A stretch of DNA of 64,000 bases from Microbacterium marinilacus (lineage in GTDB: Bacteria; Actinomycetota; Actinomycetes; Actinomycetales; Microbacteriaceae). The notes beneath the pieces are model-generated. The model had not been told where the DNA came from, ran no database searches, and saw nothing but the letters and a program-made list of their open reading frames with translations. This document shows positions 34,583 to 46,047 of this stretch, in pieces; position 1 is the stretch's first letter; the number at the start of each line of letters is the position of its first letter. The stretch lies in assembly GCF_019753765.1 (NCBI RefSeq), contig NZ_JAIJZW010000001.1:684260-748259 (forward strand). The letters run 5' to 3'. The position numbers and the translations under genes are program-made.

Positions 34583-36298
34583 ATGGTCGACCTCGCAACA
34601 CCGTCCGAAACGCCCGACATCAAGCCCCGCAGCCGCGTCGTCACGGACGGCATCGAGGCGACCACCTCGCGAGGCATGCTCCGGGCCGTCGGCATGGGCG
34701 ACGCCGACTGGGACAAGCCGCAGATCGGCATCGCGTCCAGCTGGAACGAGATCACCCCCTGCAACCTGAGCCTCGACCGCCTCGCCCAGGGGGCGAAGGA
34801 AGGCGTCCACTCCGGCGGCGGGTATCCGCTGCAGTTCGGCACCATCTCCGTCTCCGACGGCATCTCGATGGGGCACGAGGGCATGCACTTCTCTCTGGTG
34901 TCCCGAGAGGTCATCGCCGACAGCGTCGAGACCGTGATCATGGCCGAGCGACTGGACGGCACGGTGCTGCTGGCCGGCTGCGACAAGTCGATCCCGGGCA
35001 TGCTGATGGCGAGCGCGCGGCTGGGCCTGTCCAGCGTCTTCCTCTACGCCGGCTCGATCGCGCCCGGCTGGGTCAAGCTGTCGGACGGCACCGAGAAGGA
35101 CATCACGATCATCGACTCGTTCGAGGGCGTGGGCGCGTGCCGCGCTGGCCTGATGAGCGAGGAGGACCTCAAGCGCATCGAGTGCGCCTTCGCCCCCGGC
35201 GAGGGCGCGTGCGGCGGCATGTACACCGCCAACACCATGGCCTCGGTCGCCGAGGCGCTCGGGCTGAGCCTTCCGGGCTCCGCGGCCCCGCCGTCCGCCG
35301 ACCGGCGCCGCGACTACTTCGCGCACCGGTCGGGCGAGGCCGTCGTCAACCTGCTGCGCCAGGGCATCACGACGAAGGACATCCTGACGAAGGAGGCGTT
35401 CGAGAACGCGATCGCGCTGGCGATGGCGCTCGGCGGATCGACCAACGTCGTCCTCCACCTCCTCGCCATCGCGCGCGAGGCCGGCATCGACCTCACGCTG
35501 CACGACTTCAACCGCATCGGCGACAAGACGCCGCACGTGGCCGACATGAAGCCGTTCGGCAAGTACGTGATGAACGACGTCGACCGTCACGGCGGCATCC
35601 CGGTGATCATGAAGGCCATGCTCGACGAGGGACTGCTGCACGGCGACGCCCTCACGGTGACCGGCAAGACGCTGGCCGAGAACCTGGCCGACCTCGATCC
35701 CGACCCGATCGACGGCGAGGTCATCCACACCTTCGACAACCCGATCCACGCGTCCGGCGGCATCACGATCCTCCACGGCTCGCTGGCGCCGGAGGGCGCG
35801 GTGGTGAAGTCGGCCGGGTTCGACGCGGACGTGTTCGAGGGCCCCGCGCGCGTCTTCGAGCGGGAGCGCGCCGCGATGGACGCCCTCGCCGAGGGGAAGA
35901 TCGACGCGGGAGACGTGGTCGTCATCCGCTACGAGGGCCCCAAGGGAGGCCCGGGGATGCGTGAGATGCTCGCGATCACGGCGGCCATCAAGGGCGCGGG
36001 GCTCGGCAAAGATGTACTACTCTTGACGGACGGTCGATTCTCAGGCGGCACAACCGGACTGTGCATCGGCCATGTTGCACCCGAGGCGGTGGACGGAGGT
36101 CCGATCGCCCTGGTGCGCGATGGTGATCTGATCAGGGTCGATATCGCGGCTCGCTCGCTCGACATACTCGTCGACGACGCTGAGCTCGAATCCCGCCGCA
36201 ACGGCTGGGAGCCCCTGCCCCCGCGCTACACCCGAGGCGTCCTGGCGAAGTACTCGCGACTCGTGCGCTCCGCTGCGGAGGGCGCGACCACCGGCTAA
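34583..36298 (+). CDS. ilvD: Dihydroxy-acid dehydratase
   Basis: A 571-residue IlvD/Edd enzyme that dehydrates dihydroxy-isovalerate and dihydroxy-methylvalerate in valine and isoleucine synthesis. Fe-S ligand cysteines are in [25 protein letters not shown] and [15 protein letters not shown]. The C-terminal signature [21 protein letters not shown] is complete. It is read with ilvB (86-base gap containing a small hairpin GCGGCC/GGCCGC at 36311-36325) or from its own leaderless promoter. Confidence 0.95.
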   Translation: MVDLATPSETPDIKPRSRVVTDGIEATTSRGMLRAVGMGDADWDKPQIGIASSWNEITPCNLSLDRLAQGAKEGVHSGGGYPLQFGTISVSDGISMGHEGMHFSLVSREVIADSVETVIMAERLDGTVLLAGCDKSIPGMLMASARLGLSSVFLYAGSIAPGWVKLSDGTEKDITIIDSFEGVGACRAGLMSEEDLKRIECAFAPGEGACGGMYTANTMASVAEALGLSLPGSAAPPSADRRRDYFAHRSGEAVVNLLRQGITTKDILTKEAFENAIALAMALGGSTNVVLHLLAIAREAGIDLTLHDFNRIGDKTPHVADMKPFGKYVMNDVDRHGGIPVIMKAMLDEGLLHGDALTVTGKTLAENLADLDPDPIDGEVIHTFDNPIHASGGITILHGSLAPEGAVVKSAGFDADVFEGPARVFERERAAMDALAEGKIDAGDVVVIRYEGPKGGPGMREMLAITAAIKGAGLGKDVLLLTDGRFSGGTTGLCIGHVAPEAVDGGPIALVRDGDLIRVDIAARSLDILVDDAELESRRNGWEPLPPRYTRGVLAKYSRLVRSAAEGATTG

Positions 36299-36352
36299 GT
36301 CCCGACTTCAGCGGCCCGGGGCCGCAGACGTCGCCCTGTGCCGCGGACATCC

Positions 36353-36370
36353 CTCGACTCGACTCGACTC
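36353..36370. repeat. Pentanucleotide repeat upstream of ilvB
   Basis: CTCGA occurs three times in tandem plus CTC, immediately before the AAGGAAG ribosome-binding site of ilvB. It is short and could arise by slippage. Confidence 0.6.
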
Positions 36371-36384
36371 AAGGAAGCATCACC

Positions 36385-38220
36385 ATGCCCTCCGATCCCG
36401 CGACGTTCCCCACCGCGACGCCGGATGCGTCGAAGGCGGTCCCGCGACCGCCCGCATCCCGCTCGTCCGCCTCAGCCGCTCCGGTGCTGACCGGGGCCGA
36501 GGCGGTCGTCCGCTCGCTCGAGCTGCTCGGCGTCACGGACGTCTTCGGGCTGCCCGGCGGCGCGATCCTGCCGGTGTACGACCCGCTGATGTCCGCCACG
36601 AAGCTGCGCCACATCCTGGTGCGGCACGAGCAGGGCGCCGGACACGCCGCCGAGGGCTATGCCTCGGCGAGCGGCAAGGTCGGCGTCGCCATCGCGACCT
36701 CCGGGCCGGGGGCGACGAACCTCGTGACGGCGATCGCCGACGCGTACATGGACTCCGTGCCGCTCGTGGCGATCACCGGGCAGGTCTTCTCGACCCTGAT
36801 GGGGACCGACGCTTTCCAGGAGGCCGACATCGTGGGCATCACGATGCCGATCACCAAGCACTCGTTCCTCGTGAAGGACGCCGCCGAGATCCCGGCCGCC
36901 ATCGCCGCCGCCTTCGAGATCGCCTCCACCGGCCGCCCCGGCCCGGTGCTGGTCGACATCACGAAGGACGCCCAGCAGAACGAGGCCCCGTTCGTGTGGC
37001 CGCCCAAGGTGGACCTGCCCGGCTACCGCCCGGTCACGAAGGCGCACGGCAAGCAGATCCAGGCCGCGGCGTCGCTCCTCGCCCGCGCACAGCGTCCCGT
37101 GCTCTACGTCGGCGGCGGAGTGATCCGCGCCCACGCGTCCGACGAGCTGAAGGTCCTGGCGGAGTCCAGCAACGCCCCCGTCGTCACCACGCTGATGGCC
37201 CGCGGGGCGTTCCCGGACTCTCACGTCCAGCACCTCGGCATGCCGGGCATGCACGGTTCGGTGCCCGCCGTGCTCGCGCTGCAGGAGGCCGACCTCATCG
37301 TCGCGCTCGGCGCGCGCTTCGACGACCGCGTCACCGGCAAGGCGGCGCTCTTCGCCCCGCACGCCAAGGTGGTGCACGTCGACATCGATCCCGCGGAGAT
37401 CTCGAAGATCCGCACCGCAGACGTGCCGATCGTCGGCGACCTGAAGGACGTGCTCGTCGACCTCGAGGCCGCGCTCGCGGGCGCGGGCGATCGTGCCGAC
37501 ATCGACGAGTGGTGGGCGTACCTGAAGGGCCTGCAGGAGCAGTACCCGCTCGGTTACGCGCCGACCAGCGACGGGCTGCTCGCGCCGCAGCACGTGATCC
37601 AGCGGATCGGAGAGCTGACGGGCCCCGAGGCCGTGTACGTGGCGGGCGTCGGCCAGCACCAGATGTGGTCCGCCCAGTTCATCAGGTACGAGCGCCCGAA
37701 CTCCTGGCTCAACTCCGGCGGCGCGGGCACCATGGGCTACTCCGTGCCCGCCGCCATGGGGGCCAAGGTCTCCCAGCCCGACCGCGTGGTGTGGGCGATC
37801 GACGGCGACGGATGCTTCCAGATGACGAACCAGGAGCTCGCGACCTGCGTCATCAACGACATCCCGATCAAGGTCGCGATCATCAACAACTCCTCGCTCG
37901 GCATGGTGCGGCAGTGGCAGACGCTGTTCTACGACGGCCGCTACTCGAACACCGATCTCAACACCGGGCACAACTCGATCCGCATCCCCGACTTCGTGAA
38001 GCTCGCCGAGGCCTACGGCTGCCTCGCGATCCGCGTGGAGAAAGAGGAGGAGATCGACGCGGCCATCGCCCTCGCGCTCGAGACGAACGACCGTCCCGTG
38101 GTGATCGACTTCGTGGTGAGCGCCGACGCGATGGTGTGGCCCATGGTCCCGCAGGGCGTGAGCAACAGCTATGTCCAGTACGCACGCGACCACGCGCCGG
38201 CGTTCAGCGAGGAGGACTGA
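36385..38220 (+). CDS. ilvB: Acetolactate synthase large subunit
   Basis: A 611-residue ThDP-dependent enzyme making acetolactate or acetohydroxybutyrate, the first shared step of branched-chain amino acid synthesis. Visible landmarks are the catalytic Glu in [15 protein letters not shown], the FAD-binding central domain, and the ThDP motif [15 protein letters not shown] with the NN end ([14 protein letters not shown]). The first 30 residues are Pro/Ala/Ser-rich. ATG follows AAGGAAG. Its stop is one base from the ilvN start. Confidence 0.95.
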   Translation: MPSDPATFPTATPDASKAVPRPPASRSSASAAPVLTGAEAVVRSLELLGVTDVFGLPGGAILPVYDPLMSATKLRHILVRHEQGAGHAAEGYASASGKVGVAIATSGPGATNLVTAIADAYMDSVPLVAITGQVFSTLMGTDAFQEADIVGITMPITKHSFLVKDAAEIPAAIAAAFEIASTGRPGPVLVDITKDAQQNEAPFVWPPKVDLPGYRPVTKAHGKQIQAAASLLARAQRPVLYVGGGVIRAHASDELKVLAESSNAPVVTTLMARGAFPDSHVQHLGMPGMHGSVPAVLALQEADLIVALGARFDDRVTGKAALFAPHAKVVHVDIDPAEISKIRTADVPIVGDLKDVLVDLEAALAGAGDRADIDEWWAYLKGLQEQYPLGYAPTSDGLLAPQHVIQRIGELTGPEAVYVAGVGQHQMWSAQFIRYERPNSWLNSGGAGTMGYSVPAAMGAKVSQPDRVVWAIDGDGCFQMTNQELATCVINDIPIKVAIINNSSLGMVRQWQTLFYDGRYSNTDLNTGHNSIRIPDFVKLAEAYGCLAIRVEKEEEIDAAIALALETNDRPVVIDFVVSADAMVWPMVPQGVSNSYVQYARDHAPAFSEED

Positions 38221-38221
38221 C

Positions 38222-39846
<1,625 letters not shown>

Positions 39847-39893
39847 CCTCGCTGATCTCCGCGACACAGACCGCTCTATCCGAGCCGGAACAA

Positions 39894-39922
39894 GGCCCCC
39901 GCACCCAGCAGGTGCGGGGGCC
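39894..39922 (+). terminator. Terminator of the ilv operon
   Basis: GGCCCCCGCACC and GGTGCGGGGGCC form a perfect 12-bp stem with a CAGCA loop, 47 bases after the ilvC stop. Confidence 0.9.
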
Positions 39923-39941
39923 GCTTCCGTTCCCGCCCACG

Positions 39942-39947
39942 TAGCCT
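39942..39947 (+). promoter_or_regulatory. -10 hexamer TAGCCT, leaderless
   Basis: TAGCCT ends six bases before ATG 39954; no Shine-Dalgarno sequence is visible. Confidence 0.55.
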
Positions 39948-39953
39948 GGGGGC

Positions 39954-40304
39954 ATGTCGACGGCACGCGGTGACGAGTTCCGGTTGCTGCTGTGGGGCGC
40001 CCGGCGCGACGCCGAGCGGAGGATCGCGGCGCGCGCCGAGGACCTCTCCGGCGTCGCGACCGCGCGCGGCGACGCCGCGGCCGACGACGAGCACGACCCC
40101 GAGGGGGCGACGCTCTCGGGCGAATGGTCCCGGCTCGCCGGTCTCAGCGACGCCGCGCGACGTGAGCTGGACGAGATCGATGCGGCGCTCGCACGTCTCG
40201 ACGACGGGCGGCACGGCACGTGCGAGACCTGCGGCGCCCCGATCCCGGAGGCGCGCCTGCGCGCGCGTCCGACGGCGACGCGGTGCGTGCGGTGCGCGTC
40301 CTGA
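39954..40304 (+). CDS. DksA/TraR-type zinc-finger protein
   Basis: A 116-residue protein. The N-terminal two thirds form a charged helical hairpin; the C-terminus is a four-cysteine zinc finger (CETCG, 15 intervening residues, CVRC). The key acidic DxxDxA tip of Gram-negative DksA is not obvious. Actinobacterial members of this family are abundant and may bind RNA polymerase, but the role is not established. It is monocistronic or read with the next gene. Confidence 0.85.
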   Translation: MSTARGDEFRLLLWGARRDAERRIAARAEDLSGVATARGDAAADDEHDPEGATLSGEWSRLAGLSDAARRELDEIDAALARLDDGRHGTCETCGAPIPEARLRARPTATRCVRCAS

Positions 40305-40405
40305 CCGTCCGGCCACCGGCGTTCGCCTGTCGTCCACAGCGTCGGCGAGACCGCTGATCGCTCCACGGCACCGGCGCCGCTCCGCCGTCGCGCCGTCGCG
40401 GAAGG

Positions 40406-40411
40406 CAGGCT
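40406..40411 (+). promoter_or_regulatory. -10-like hexamer CAGGCT, possible leaderless start
   Basis: CAGGCT ends six bases before ATG 40418. It differs from TAGGCT only at the first base. Confidence 0.4.
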
Positions 40412-40417
40412 CTCCGC

Positions 40418-40906
40418 ATGGACCCGTACGACACGCCCCCTCACCGAAAGGCGGCAGAGCGTCGCATCGCCCGGCTCCGCGACGAGCCGCTCGACGACGC
40501 GCGCCTGCATGAGCTGATCGGACTGATGCTCGCCGGAGCGGTCCGTCGCCAGGTGTGGCTGATGTTCCTCGACGACGCCGCACGGCTGAGCGACGTCGTG
40601 ATGCCGCTGAGCGACTACCCGCGAGACCCGAGCGAGCCCGGGGTCGTGGAGGACCTGGGGCCGGTGACGGCGGCCGCGCTGCTCTCCGAGCGCATCCGAA
40701 CGATCGCCGAGGCGGCCGGCTGCGGTCAGGCGGTGCTGGTGTGGGAGCGCGAGGGCGGCGAGGCGTTCCGGGCGGAGGAGCTGTCCTGGGCGTCGGCGAT
40801 GGCGAAGGGGCTGCAGGGCGACGCCCCGCGACTGCGCGCGCAGTTCGTGCTGCACGACGACGGCCTTCGCGTGCTCGCCGCGGACGACCATGCGGGCGCG
40901 TGGTGA
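40418..40906 (+). CDS. Protein of unknown function
   Basis: A 162-residue soluble protein I do not recognise. It is mostly helical at the N-terminus (HRKAAERRIARLRDEPLDDARLHELIG in part) and ends in a small beta-rich region. It contains a single Cys, no signal peptide and no membrane segment. It converges with the DUF4190-type gene, with a 24-base gap. Confidence 0.7.
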   Translation: MDPYDTPPHRKAAERRIARLRDEPLDDARLHELIGLMLAGAVRRQVWLMFLDDAARLSDVVMPLSDYPRDPSEPGVVEDLGPVTAAALLSERIRTIAEAAGCGQAVLVWEREGGEAFRAEELSWASAMAKGLQGDAPRLRAQFVLHDDGLRVLAADDHAGAW

Positions 40907-40930
40907 GACGGGCCCCTCCGCGAACGTCCG

Positions 40931-42271
40931 TCAGGGGAGCGGGACCTCGCCGGCGAAGACGTCGTCGAGCGCCTCGTCGTTGATCGTCAGGACGAACGGC
41001 GCGTCGGCATCGGAGATGTCGTAGGCGATCAGGCCGGCGACGACGTCGCCCGCCTGCACGTCCTCCGCAGCGAGCGCGTCGTCGAAGAAGATCACCGGCA
41101 TGGCGGGCATCCCGTACTCGCCGTACAGCAGGGTGGTGTTGTAGTAGCCCTCGAGCGTCGCCAGGGAGCCCGACGTGACCTCCCACGTCGTGTCCAGCAC
41201 GAGGTACTCGCCGTCGCCGCCCATCGGGTCGCCCGGGAGCGCCTCGGTGGTGGTGTCCACGCTGTCGATCGTGACGGCCACGACCGCGCCGTCCAGCTCG
41301 ACCTCGAACGCCTCGCCCACGACGATGGCGTCCGCGGCGAGCTGGCCGGTCGAGGTGACGGGCGCGTCGCCCGAGCCTTCCGGCTCGGAGCCCTCGTCGG
41401 ACGGCACGCCCCCGGGCTGCTGCATCTCCTCGCACTCGGCCTCCGTCAGGCCGGCGTCGTCGCAGATCTCCTGCATGATGCTGCCGGAGTCCTCCGCGAA
41501 ACGGACGACCGCGGATGTGGTGAGGGTCGTGGTCAGAGCGCACAGGATCAGAGCCACGCCGCCGAGCACGGTGCCCGTGATCGCGAGGCCCTTGCCGGGC
41601 CTCTTGCGCACGAGCGCGATGAGGCCGACCACGATCGCCGCGAGCGGCACCAGCAGGGCGATGAAGCCGAAGAAGGGGATGAGGGCGACGACGATGCCGA
41701 GCATGCCGACGATGCCGAGCACGAGCGCGGTGATCGCGAGGCCCTTGCCGGGAGACGGCGGACCGGAGGGGGCGCCGCCGTAGGGTGCGCCGCCGTAAGG
41801 GGAACCGCCGTAGGGCGCTCCGCCATAGGGAGCGCTGCCGTACGGCGAAGCGGGGCCGCCCGGGTACCCCTGCTGCGTGCCGGGGTCCTGCGGCGTCGCC
41901 GCGTACGGCGGCAGGGGAGCGGCGGCGGGATAGCCCTCGGGCGAGGCGCCGGGGAACGAGGCCTGCGCGGGGTCTCCGGTCTGCGGGGCGGCGAAGTCGG
42001 GGGCCGGCGGCGGGGCGAACTCCGGTGCGGGCGGCACCGTGTACTCCGGCGCCGGGGGCACGCTGTACTCGGGGGCGGGCGGAGCCGGCAGATCCGGGGC
42101 CGGCTCGCTCGGCGGGACCTGTGCGGTGGGCGGCGCGAACTCCGGGGTGTCGTCGTCCGCGGGCGCCTGGCCGGTCAGCGGCGGCTCCGGCGGCAGCGGC
42201 GGCTGTCCCGATCCGTCCGGGGCAGGCGGGGGCGGCGGCGTGCCGTCGCCGTCGTGGGGAGGAAGAGACAT
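40931..42271 (-). CDS. DUF4190-type membrane protein with proline-rich N-terminus
   Basis: This 446-residue protein has three parts. Residues 1-170 are a cytoplasmic Pro-rich region with two internal repeat tracts: PPAPEY/F units (about 65-95) and PYGGAP units (about 145-165). A DUF4190-like pair of membrane helices follows (about 173-245), built around two copies of GKGLAITxxVLG. The outer domain (about 250-446) resembles DUF4352-type beta-sandwiches and contains two Cys. ATG 42271 follows GGAGTTCCC. The role is unknown. Confidence 0.8.
   Translation of the reverse strand: MSLPPHDGDGTPPPPPAPDGSGQPPLPPEPPLTGQAPADDDTPEFAPPTAQVPPSEPAPDLPAPPAPEYSVPPAPEYTVPPAPEFAPPPAPDFAAPQTGDPAQASFPGASPEGYPAAAPLPPYAATPQDPGTQQGYPGGPASPYGSAPYGGAPYGGSPYGGAPYGGAPSGPPSPGKGLAITALVLGIVGMLGIVVALIPFFGFIALLVPLAAIVVGLIALVRKRPGKGLAITGTVLGGVALILCALTTTLTTSAVVRFAEDSGSIMQEICDDAGLTEAECEEMQQPGGVPSDEGSEPEGSGDAPVTSTGQLAADAIVVGEAFEVELDGAVVAVTIDSVDTTTEALPGDPMGGDGEYLVLDTTWEVTSGSLATLEGYYNTTLLYGEYGMPAMPVIFFDDALAAEDVQAGDVVAGLIAYDISDADAPFVLTINDEALDDVFAGEVPLP
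41770..41841. repeat. Imperfect 12-base coding repeats for PYGGAP tract
   Basis: Units of the form CCGCCGTAGGG(T/C)GC recur about every 15 bases with substitutions. They encode the PYGG(A/S)P repeats of the DUF4190-type protein and are prone to slippage. Confidence 0.65.
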
Positions 42272-42504
42272 GGGAACTCCTCGGTTCGGTGCCCGCGCTC
42301 CGTGTTGGCGGCGCGTCGCAGGGCGTGGTGCGGACGGACGGAAGGAGCGCCGGGCGAGTCGTGAACGACCGGTCGCCCGAGCGGTCCTGCGAGAACGATA
42401 GCGCGGAAGCGCGCCATGACGCGGGGAGGAGTGCCCTCACCGCGACCCGACGATCCTCACGCGGAGGCGGTTCTTGCGGCGCTCCGAGCCGCCACGGTCC
42501 GGCG

Positions 42505-43488
42505 TCAGCGCAGGACGAGCTGGGGCTCGACGAGGACGTGGCGCGACTCGCCGCCGTCGGGCGAGGAGGCATCCGAGGGGCTCAACAGCAGGTCCAGCGC
42601 CGCCGAGGCCACCTTCTCCGGGAGCTGCTCGACGCTGCTCAGACCGATCGCCTCCGCGGCGGGCGTGTTGTCGAAGCCGATGATCGGCAGCCCCGGGCGC
42701 CCGGCCGCCACCGCGGCGAGGTGGGCGCCCACGGCGAGCGAGTCGCTGGCGCACACGAGCGCGTCGATGTCGTCGCCGGAGGCGAGGACGCCGGCGACCA
42801 CGTCGCGTGCGTCGCCGACGCTCTCCTCCGCCACCAGGCGCAGTCCGTCGGCGGCCGCCAGCGCCGAGCGCCAGCCGCTCTCGCGGTCGTCGCCGGTGTC
42901 CGATCCCGCGGGCCAGCCGAGGAACGCGACGTGCGCACCGGCATTCGCCAGCGCCCACCGCGTCGCCTCGCGCGTGCCTGCCGCACCGTCGACGTCGACC
43001 CAGGAATGGCGGGCGTCGTCGCCCCACGGCCGTCCGAAGGCGACGAAAGGCGTCTGCCGGGCCGCCAGCCAGCGCGTGCGCGGGTCGTCGTGGACGGTGC
43101 CCGTGATGACGACGGCGTCGGCCTCGCCGCCGTCCAGCAGCTCGCGCAGCCGGGCGATCTCGTTCTCGTGCCCGCGGGCGGTGTAGAGCAGCACCCGCAT
43201 GCCGCGGGTGCCCGCGAGATCGGTGAGCGCATGCACGAAGCGGTCGAGCACGACTCCGGAGATCCCGCCGGCGTACGGGTCGAGATGGATGGCGATGGTC
43301 GAGCTGCGCCGGGTGCGCAGGCTGCGGGCCGCGGCGTGCGGGCGGTAGCCGAGGTCAGCGATCGCGCGGCTGACGCGCTCGCGGGTGTCGTCCCGGACGA
43401 TGCCGGGCGAGTTGATCACGTTCGACACCGTCTGGCGCGACACCCCGGCGGCGGCGGCGACGTCCTCGAGTCGCGGCAGTCTGCCCAC
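42505..43488 (-). CDS. LacI family transcriptional repressor
   Basis: A 327-residue repressor. The N-terminal HTH is complete: RLEDVAAAAGVSRQTVSNVINSPGIV, with the hinge-helix AARSLRTRRSSTIAI. A periplasmic-binding-like sugar domain follows. GTG 43488 is preceded by AGAGGGG. It is divergent from the sugar importer operon, and twin TTGGAACGTTCA-type operators lie between them, so it almost surely controls that operon. Confidence 0.9.
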   Translation of the reverse strand: MGRLPRLEDVAAAAGVSRQTVSNVINSPGIVRDDTRERVSRAIADLGYRPHAAARSLRTRRSSTIAIHLDPYAGGISGVVLDRFVHALTDLAGTRGMRVLLYTARGHENEIARLRELLDGGEADAVVITGTVHDDPRTRWLAARQTPFVAFGRPWGDDARHSWVDVDGAAGTREATRWALANAGAHVAFLGWPAGSDTGDDRESGWRSALAAADGLRLVAEESVGDARDVVAGVLASGDDIDALVCASDSLAVGAHLAAVAAGRPGLPIIGFDNTPAAEAIGLSSVEQLPEKVASAALDLLLSPSDASSPDGGESRHVLVEPQLVLR

Positions 43489-43560
43489 TCCGGCCCCTCT
43501 CCGAGCGCGCGGCCCGTGCGGCCGGCGGTGCGACTCATCTTAAGGGTCGACGACGCACCG

Positions 43561-43590
43561 TTGACACCGCGGTTGGAACGTTCATACACT
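43561..43590 (+). promoter_or_regulatory. Promoter of the sugar ABC operon
   Basis: A perfect -35 TTGACA (43561-43566) and -10 TACACT (43585-43590) are separated by 18 bases. This is the strongest classical promoter in the window. One repressor site lies inside the spacer. Confidence 0.8.
43573..43584. promoter_or_regulatory. LacI-family operator O1
   Basis: TTGGAACGTTCA fills the spacer between -35 and -10. It is the exact reverse complement of O2 and contains the palindrome AACGTT. Confidence 0.75.
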
Positions 43591-43608
43591 GAACGCGCAC
43601 GGTCGACT

Positions 43609-43620
43609 TGAACGTTCCAA
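43609..43620. promoter_or_regulatory. LacI-family operator O2
   Basis: TGAACGTTCCAA lies just downstream of the expected transcription start. Its centre is 36 bases from that of O1, so two dimers could bind nearby or form a short loop. Confidence 0.75.
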
Positions 43621-43667
43621 TCCTTGGGTCGACGCGTCGTCAGGCCTCATCAAAGGAGAAGAGACTC

Positions 43668-44921
43668 ATGGCACGGCACAAGACATCGCGGGTGCTCGGC
43701 ACCGTGGCGGTCGCGGCCTCCACCGCCCTGCTGGCGGCCGGTTGCGGATCGGGATTCGACGACACCGGCGCGACCCCGAGCGACGGATCGGGCGGGGAGG
43801 CGTCGACCGCCGGTCTCAACCTCCTCATCGGATCCTCGGGTGATGCCGAGACACGCGCGGTCGAGGACGCCGTGGCCGCCTGGTCGGCGGAGTCCGGCAT
43901 CGAGGCGAACGTCCAGGTGGCCAACGACCTGCCGCAGCAGCTCTCGCAGGGCTTCGCGGCAGGCTCGCCGCCGGACCTGTTCTACCTCGCGACCGAGGCG
44001 CTGGCCGGGTACGCCGCGAACGGATCGCTCGCCCCCTACGGCGACCGGCTCGAGAACCGCGACGACTTCTATCCGTCCCTGGTCGAGAACTTCACGTACG
44101 ACGGGGAGTTCTACTGCGCGCCCAAGGACTTCTCCACGCTCGCCCTCGTCATCGACACGACCGTGTGGTCGGAGGCGGGGCTGACCGACGAGGACGTCCC
44201 GACGACGTGGGACGAGCTGACCGAGATCGCGCAGCAGCTCACGACGGACGGCCGGGTCGGTCTCGCGTTCGGGGCCGAGTACCAGCGGGTCGGCGCCTTC
44301 ATGGCGCAGGCGGGCGGCGGCCTCGTGAGCGACGGCGAGGCGATCGCCGACAGCGAGGAGAACGTCACGGCGCTTCAGTACGTCAAGGATCGGCTCGAGG
44401 ACGGCTCGTTCGCGTTCGCGGCGGACATCGGTGCCGGATGGGGCGGCGAGGCGCTGGGCACGGGAGCGGCGGCCATGGTGATCGAGGGCAACTGGATCAC
44501 CGGGGCGCTCACGAACGACTTCCCCGACGTCGAGTACACCGTCGCAGCCCTTCCGGAGGGCCCCGGCGGCCCCGGCACCCTGCAGTTCACGAACTGCTGG
44601 GGCATGGCCGCCGACAGCGCGAACCAGGACGCCGCGCTCGACCTCGTCGAGCACCTGACGAGCACGGAGCAGCAGCTCGCCTTCTCGGAGGCGTTCGGCC
44701 CCATGCCGTCCATCCAGTCGGCCGCCGCCGACTGGCAGGCGGCGAACCCCGAGCTCGCGGCGTTCCTCGAGGGCGCGGACAGCGCGCAGTTCCCGCCGAA
44801 CATCGCCGGTGCGGCCGATGTGATCACCGACTTCAACTCCCAGCTCGAGGGGCTGCGGGGCGGCGATCCCGCCGCGATCCTGCAGACCGTGCAGGGCAAC
44901 CTCGAAGCCGCCCTGGGATGA
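43668..44921 (+). CDS. Sugar ABC transporter substrate-binding lipoprotein
   Basis: A 417-residue family 1 solute-binding protein. The signal peptide ends in lipobox LAAG-Cys26. The mature part contains family landmarks such as GSSGDAETRAVEDAVAAW, a FYLATEALAGYA stretch, and PTTWDELTEIAQQL, plus two Cys (FYCAPKD and NCWGMA). ATG 43668 follows AAAGGAGAAGAG. It captures an oligosaccharide outside the membrane; with the debranching-type enzyme downstream, a maltodextrin or other alpha-glucan is plausible (inference). Confidence 0.9.
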   Translation: MARHKTSRVLGTVAVAASTALLAAGCGSGFDDTGATPSDGSGGEASTAGLNLLIGSSGDAETRAVEDAVAAWSAESGIEANVQVANDLPQQLSQGFAAGSPPDLFYLATEALAGYAANGSLAPYGDRLENRDDFYPSLVENFTYDGEFYCAPKDFSTLALVIDTTVWSEAGLTDEDVPTTWDELTEIAQQLTTDGRVGLAFGAEYQRVGAFMAQAGGGLVSDGEAIADSEENVTALQYVKDRLEDGSFAFAADIGAGWGGEALGTGAAAMVIEGNWITGALTNDFPDVEYTVAALPEGPGGPGTLQFTNCWGMAADSANQDAALDLVEHLTSTEQQLAFSEAFGPMPSIQSAAADWQAANPELAAFLEGADSAQFPPNIAGAADVITDFNSQLEGLRGGDPAAILQTVQGNLEAALG

Positions 44922-44931
44922 CGTCCCGCGC

Positions 44932-46047
44932 ATGACCGCCGCCACGCGCCCGTCCGCTCGTCGTCGCGCCGCCCGCTCGGGCCTCCGGCGCGGCGAGGGC
45001 GCGGCCGGATGGATCTTCACCCTGCCGGTGGTCCTCATCCTGGGGCTCTTCCTGCTCGTGCCGGTGCTGATGGCGCTGTGGGTCAGCTTCAGCGACTGGA
45101 CCGGGCGCGGCAGCCCGTTCTCCTCCGCGGTGTCGTTCGTGGGAATGGACAACTACGCGGCGGTCACCAGCGGCGGCGGGCTCGCCGAACGCGACTTCGG
45201 CATAGCCCTGCGCAACAACGCCTGGTACGTGCTGCTCGTCGTGCCGCTGCAGACGGTGCTCGCGCTGCTGCTGGCGGTGCTGGTGAACGGCGCGGTCCTG
45301 CGGGGTAAGGGCGTGTTCCGGACGGCCTTCTACTTCCCGTCCGTCACCAGCTCGGTCGCCATCACGATGCTGTGGCTGTTCCTGTTCTCGACCAACGGGG
45401 TGGTGAACCGGGTGCTGTCCTACGTCGGTGCGACGGGGCCGAACTGGTTCAACGACCCCCGCGGCGTGATCCACAACGCCCTCGCCGCGCTCGGCGTGAC
45501 CCAGCCGCCGCCCGCGCTGCAGGAGGGGCGGCTGCTGGGGGTGTCGTGGTGGGACTGGCTCGCGGGCCCGTCCGTCGCCATGAGCGCCTTCATCGCGATG
45601 GCGGTGTTCACGACGTCGGGCACGTTCATGCTGCTGTTCCTCGCCGCGCTGCAGAACCTCGGCGGCGACGTGCAGGAGGCGGCCATGGTGGACGGCGCGA
45701 GCGCGTGGCAGCGGTTCGCGCGCGTGACGCTCCCGCAGCTGCGCCCGACGCTGTTCACGGTGCTCACCCTCGGCCTCATCGGAACCTGGCAGGTGTTCGA
45801 CCAGATCTACACCGGCACGCAGGGAGGCCCGGGCAAGACGACGCTCACGCCCGCGTACCTGAGCTACCGCTCCGCCTTCCTCTCGCAGGAGTGGGGCCAG
45901 GGTGCGGCGATCGCCTTCGTCCTTTTCGCGATCATCGTGGTGCTGACGCTCGTGCAGCGCTGGGTGCTGCGCGACCGCCCGGTGTCGCGGCGTCGCATGC
46001 GGATGTACGAGGGCGCCCGCGGCGCCGGATCCGGAGCGGGCGGATGA
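44932..46047 (+). CDS. Sugar ABC transporter permease (MalF-like)
   Basis: A 371-residue membrane protein with about six helices. The ATPase-docking EAA loop is EAAMVDGASAWQRFARVTLPQLRP. A loop of about 60 residues between helices 3 and 4 (NRVLSYVGATGPNWFNDPRG region) is an extended version of the usual periplasmic segment. Its stop overlaps the next permease start by ATGA. No ATPase gene is present in this operon, so a shared MsmK/MalK-type ATPase encoded elsewhere must energise it. Confidence 0.9.
   Translation: MTAATRPSARRRAARSGLRRGEGAAGWIFTLPVVLILGLFLLVPVLMALWVSFSDWTGRGSPFSSAVSFVGMDNYAAVTSGGGLAERDFGIALRNNAWYVLLVVPLQTVLALLLAVLVNGAVLRGKGVFRTAFYFPSVTSSVAITMLWLFLFSTNGVVNRVLSYVGATGPNWFNDPRGVIHNALAALGVTQPPPALQEGRLLGVSWWDWLAGPSVAMSAFIAMAVFTTSGTFMLLFLAALQNLGGDVQEAAMVDGASAWQRFARVTLPQLRPTLFTVLTLGLIGTWQVFDQIYTGTQGGPGKTTLTPAYLSYRSAFLSQEWGQGAAIAFVLFAIIVVLTLVQRWVLRDRPVSRRRMRMYEGARGAGSGAGG

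Noticed and set aside
36299..36384. Possible attenuator or riboswitch ahead of ilvB
   Set aside because: The small GCGGCC/GGCCGC hairpin has no leader peptide rich in Val, Leu or Ile codons and no T-box-like motif.
41770..42080. Repeats that might suggest a CRISPR array
   Set aside because: They are in-frame, imperfect and unequal in spacing, and encode Pro-rich protein repeats. No CRISPR array or cas gene is seen in the window.
39876..42572. A long minus-strand frame spanning several genes
   Set aside because: It is a shadow of the zinc-finger, unknown and DUF4190-type genes; composition is Arg/Pro/Ala low complexity.
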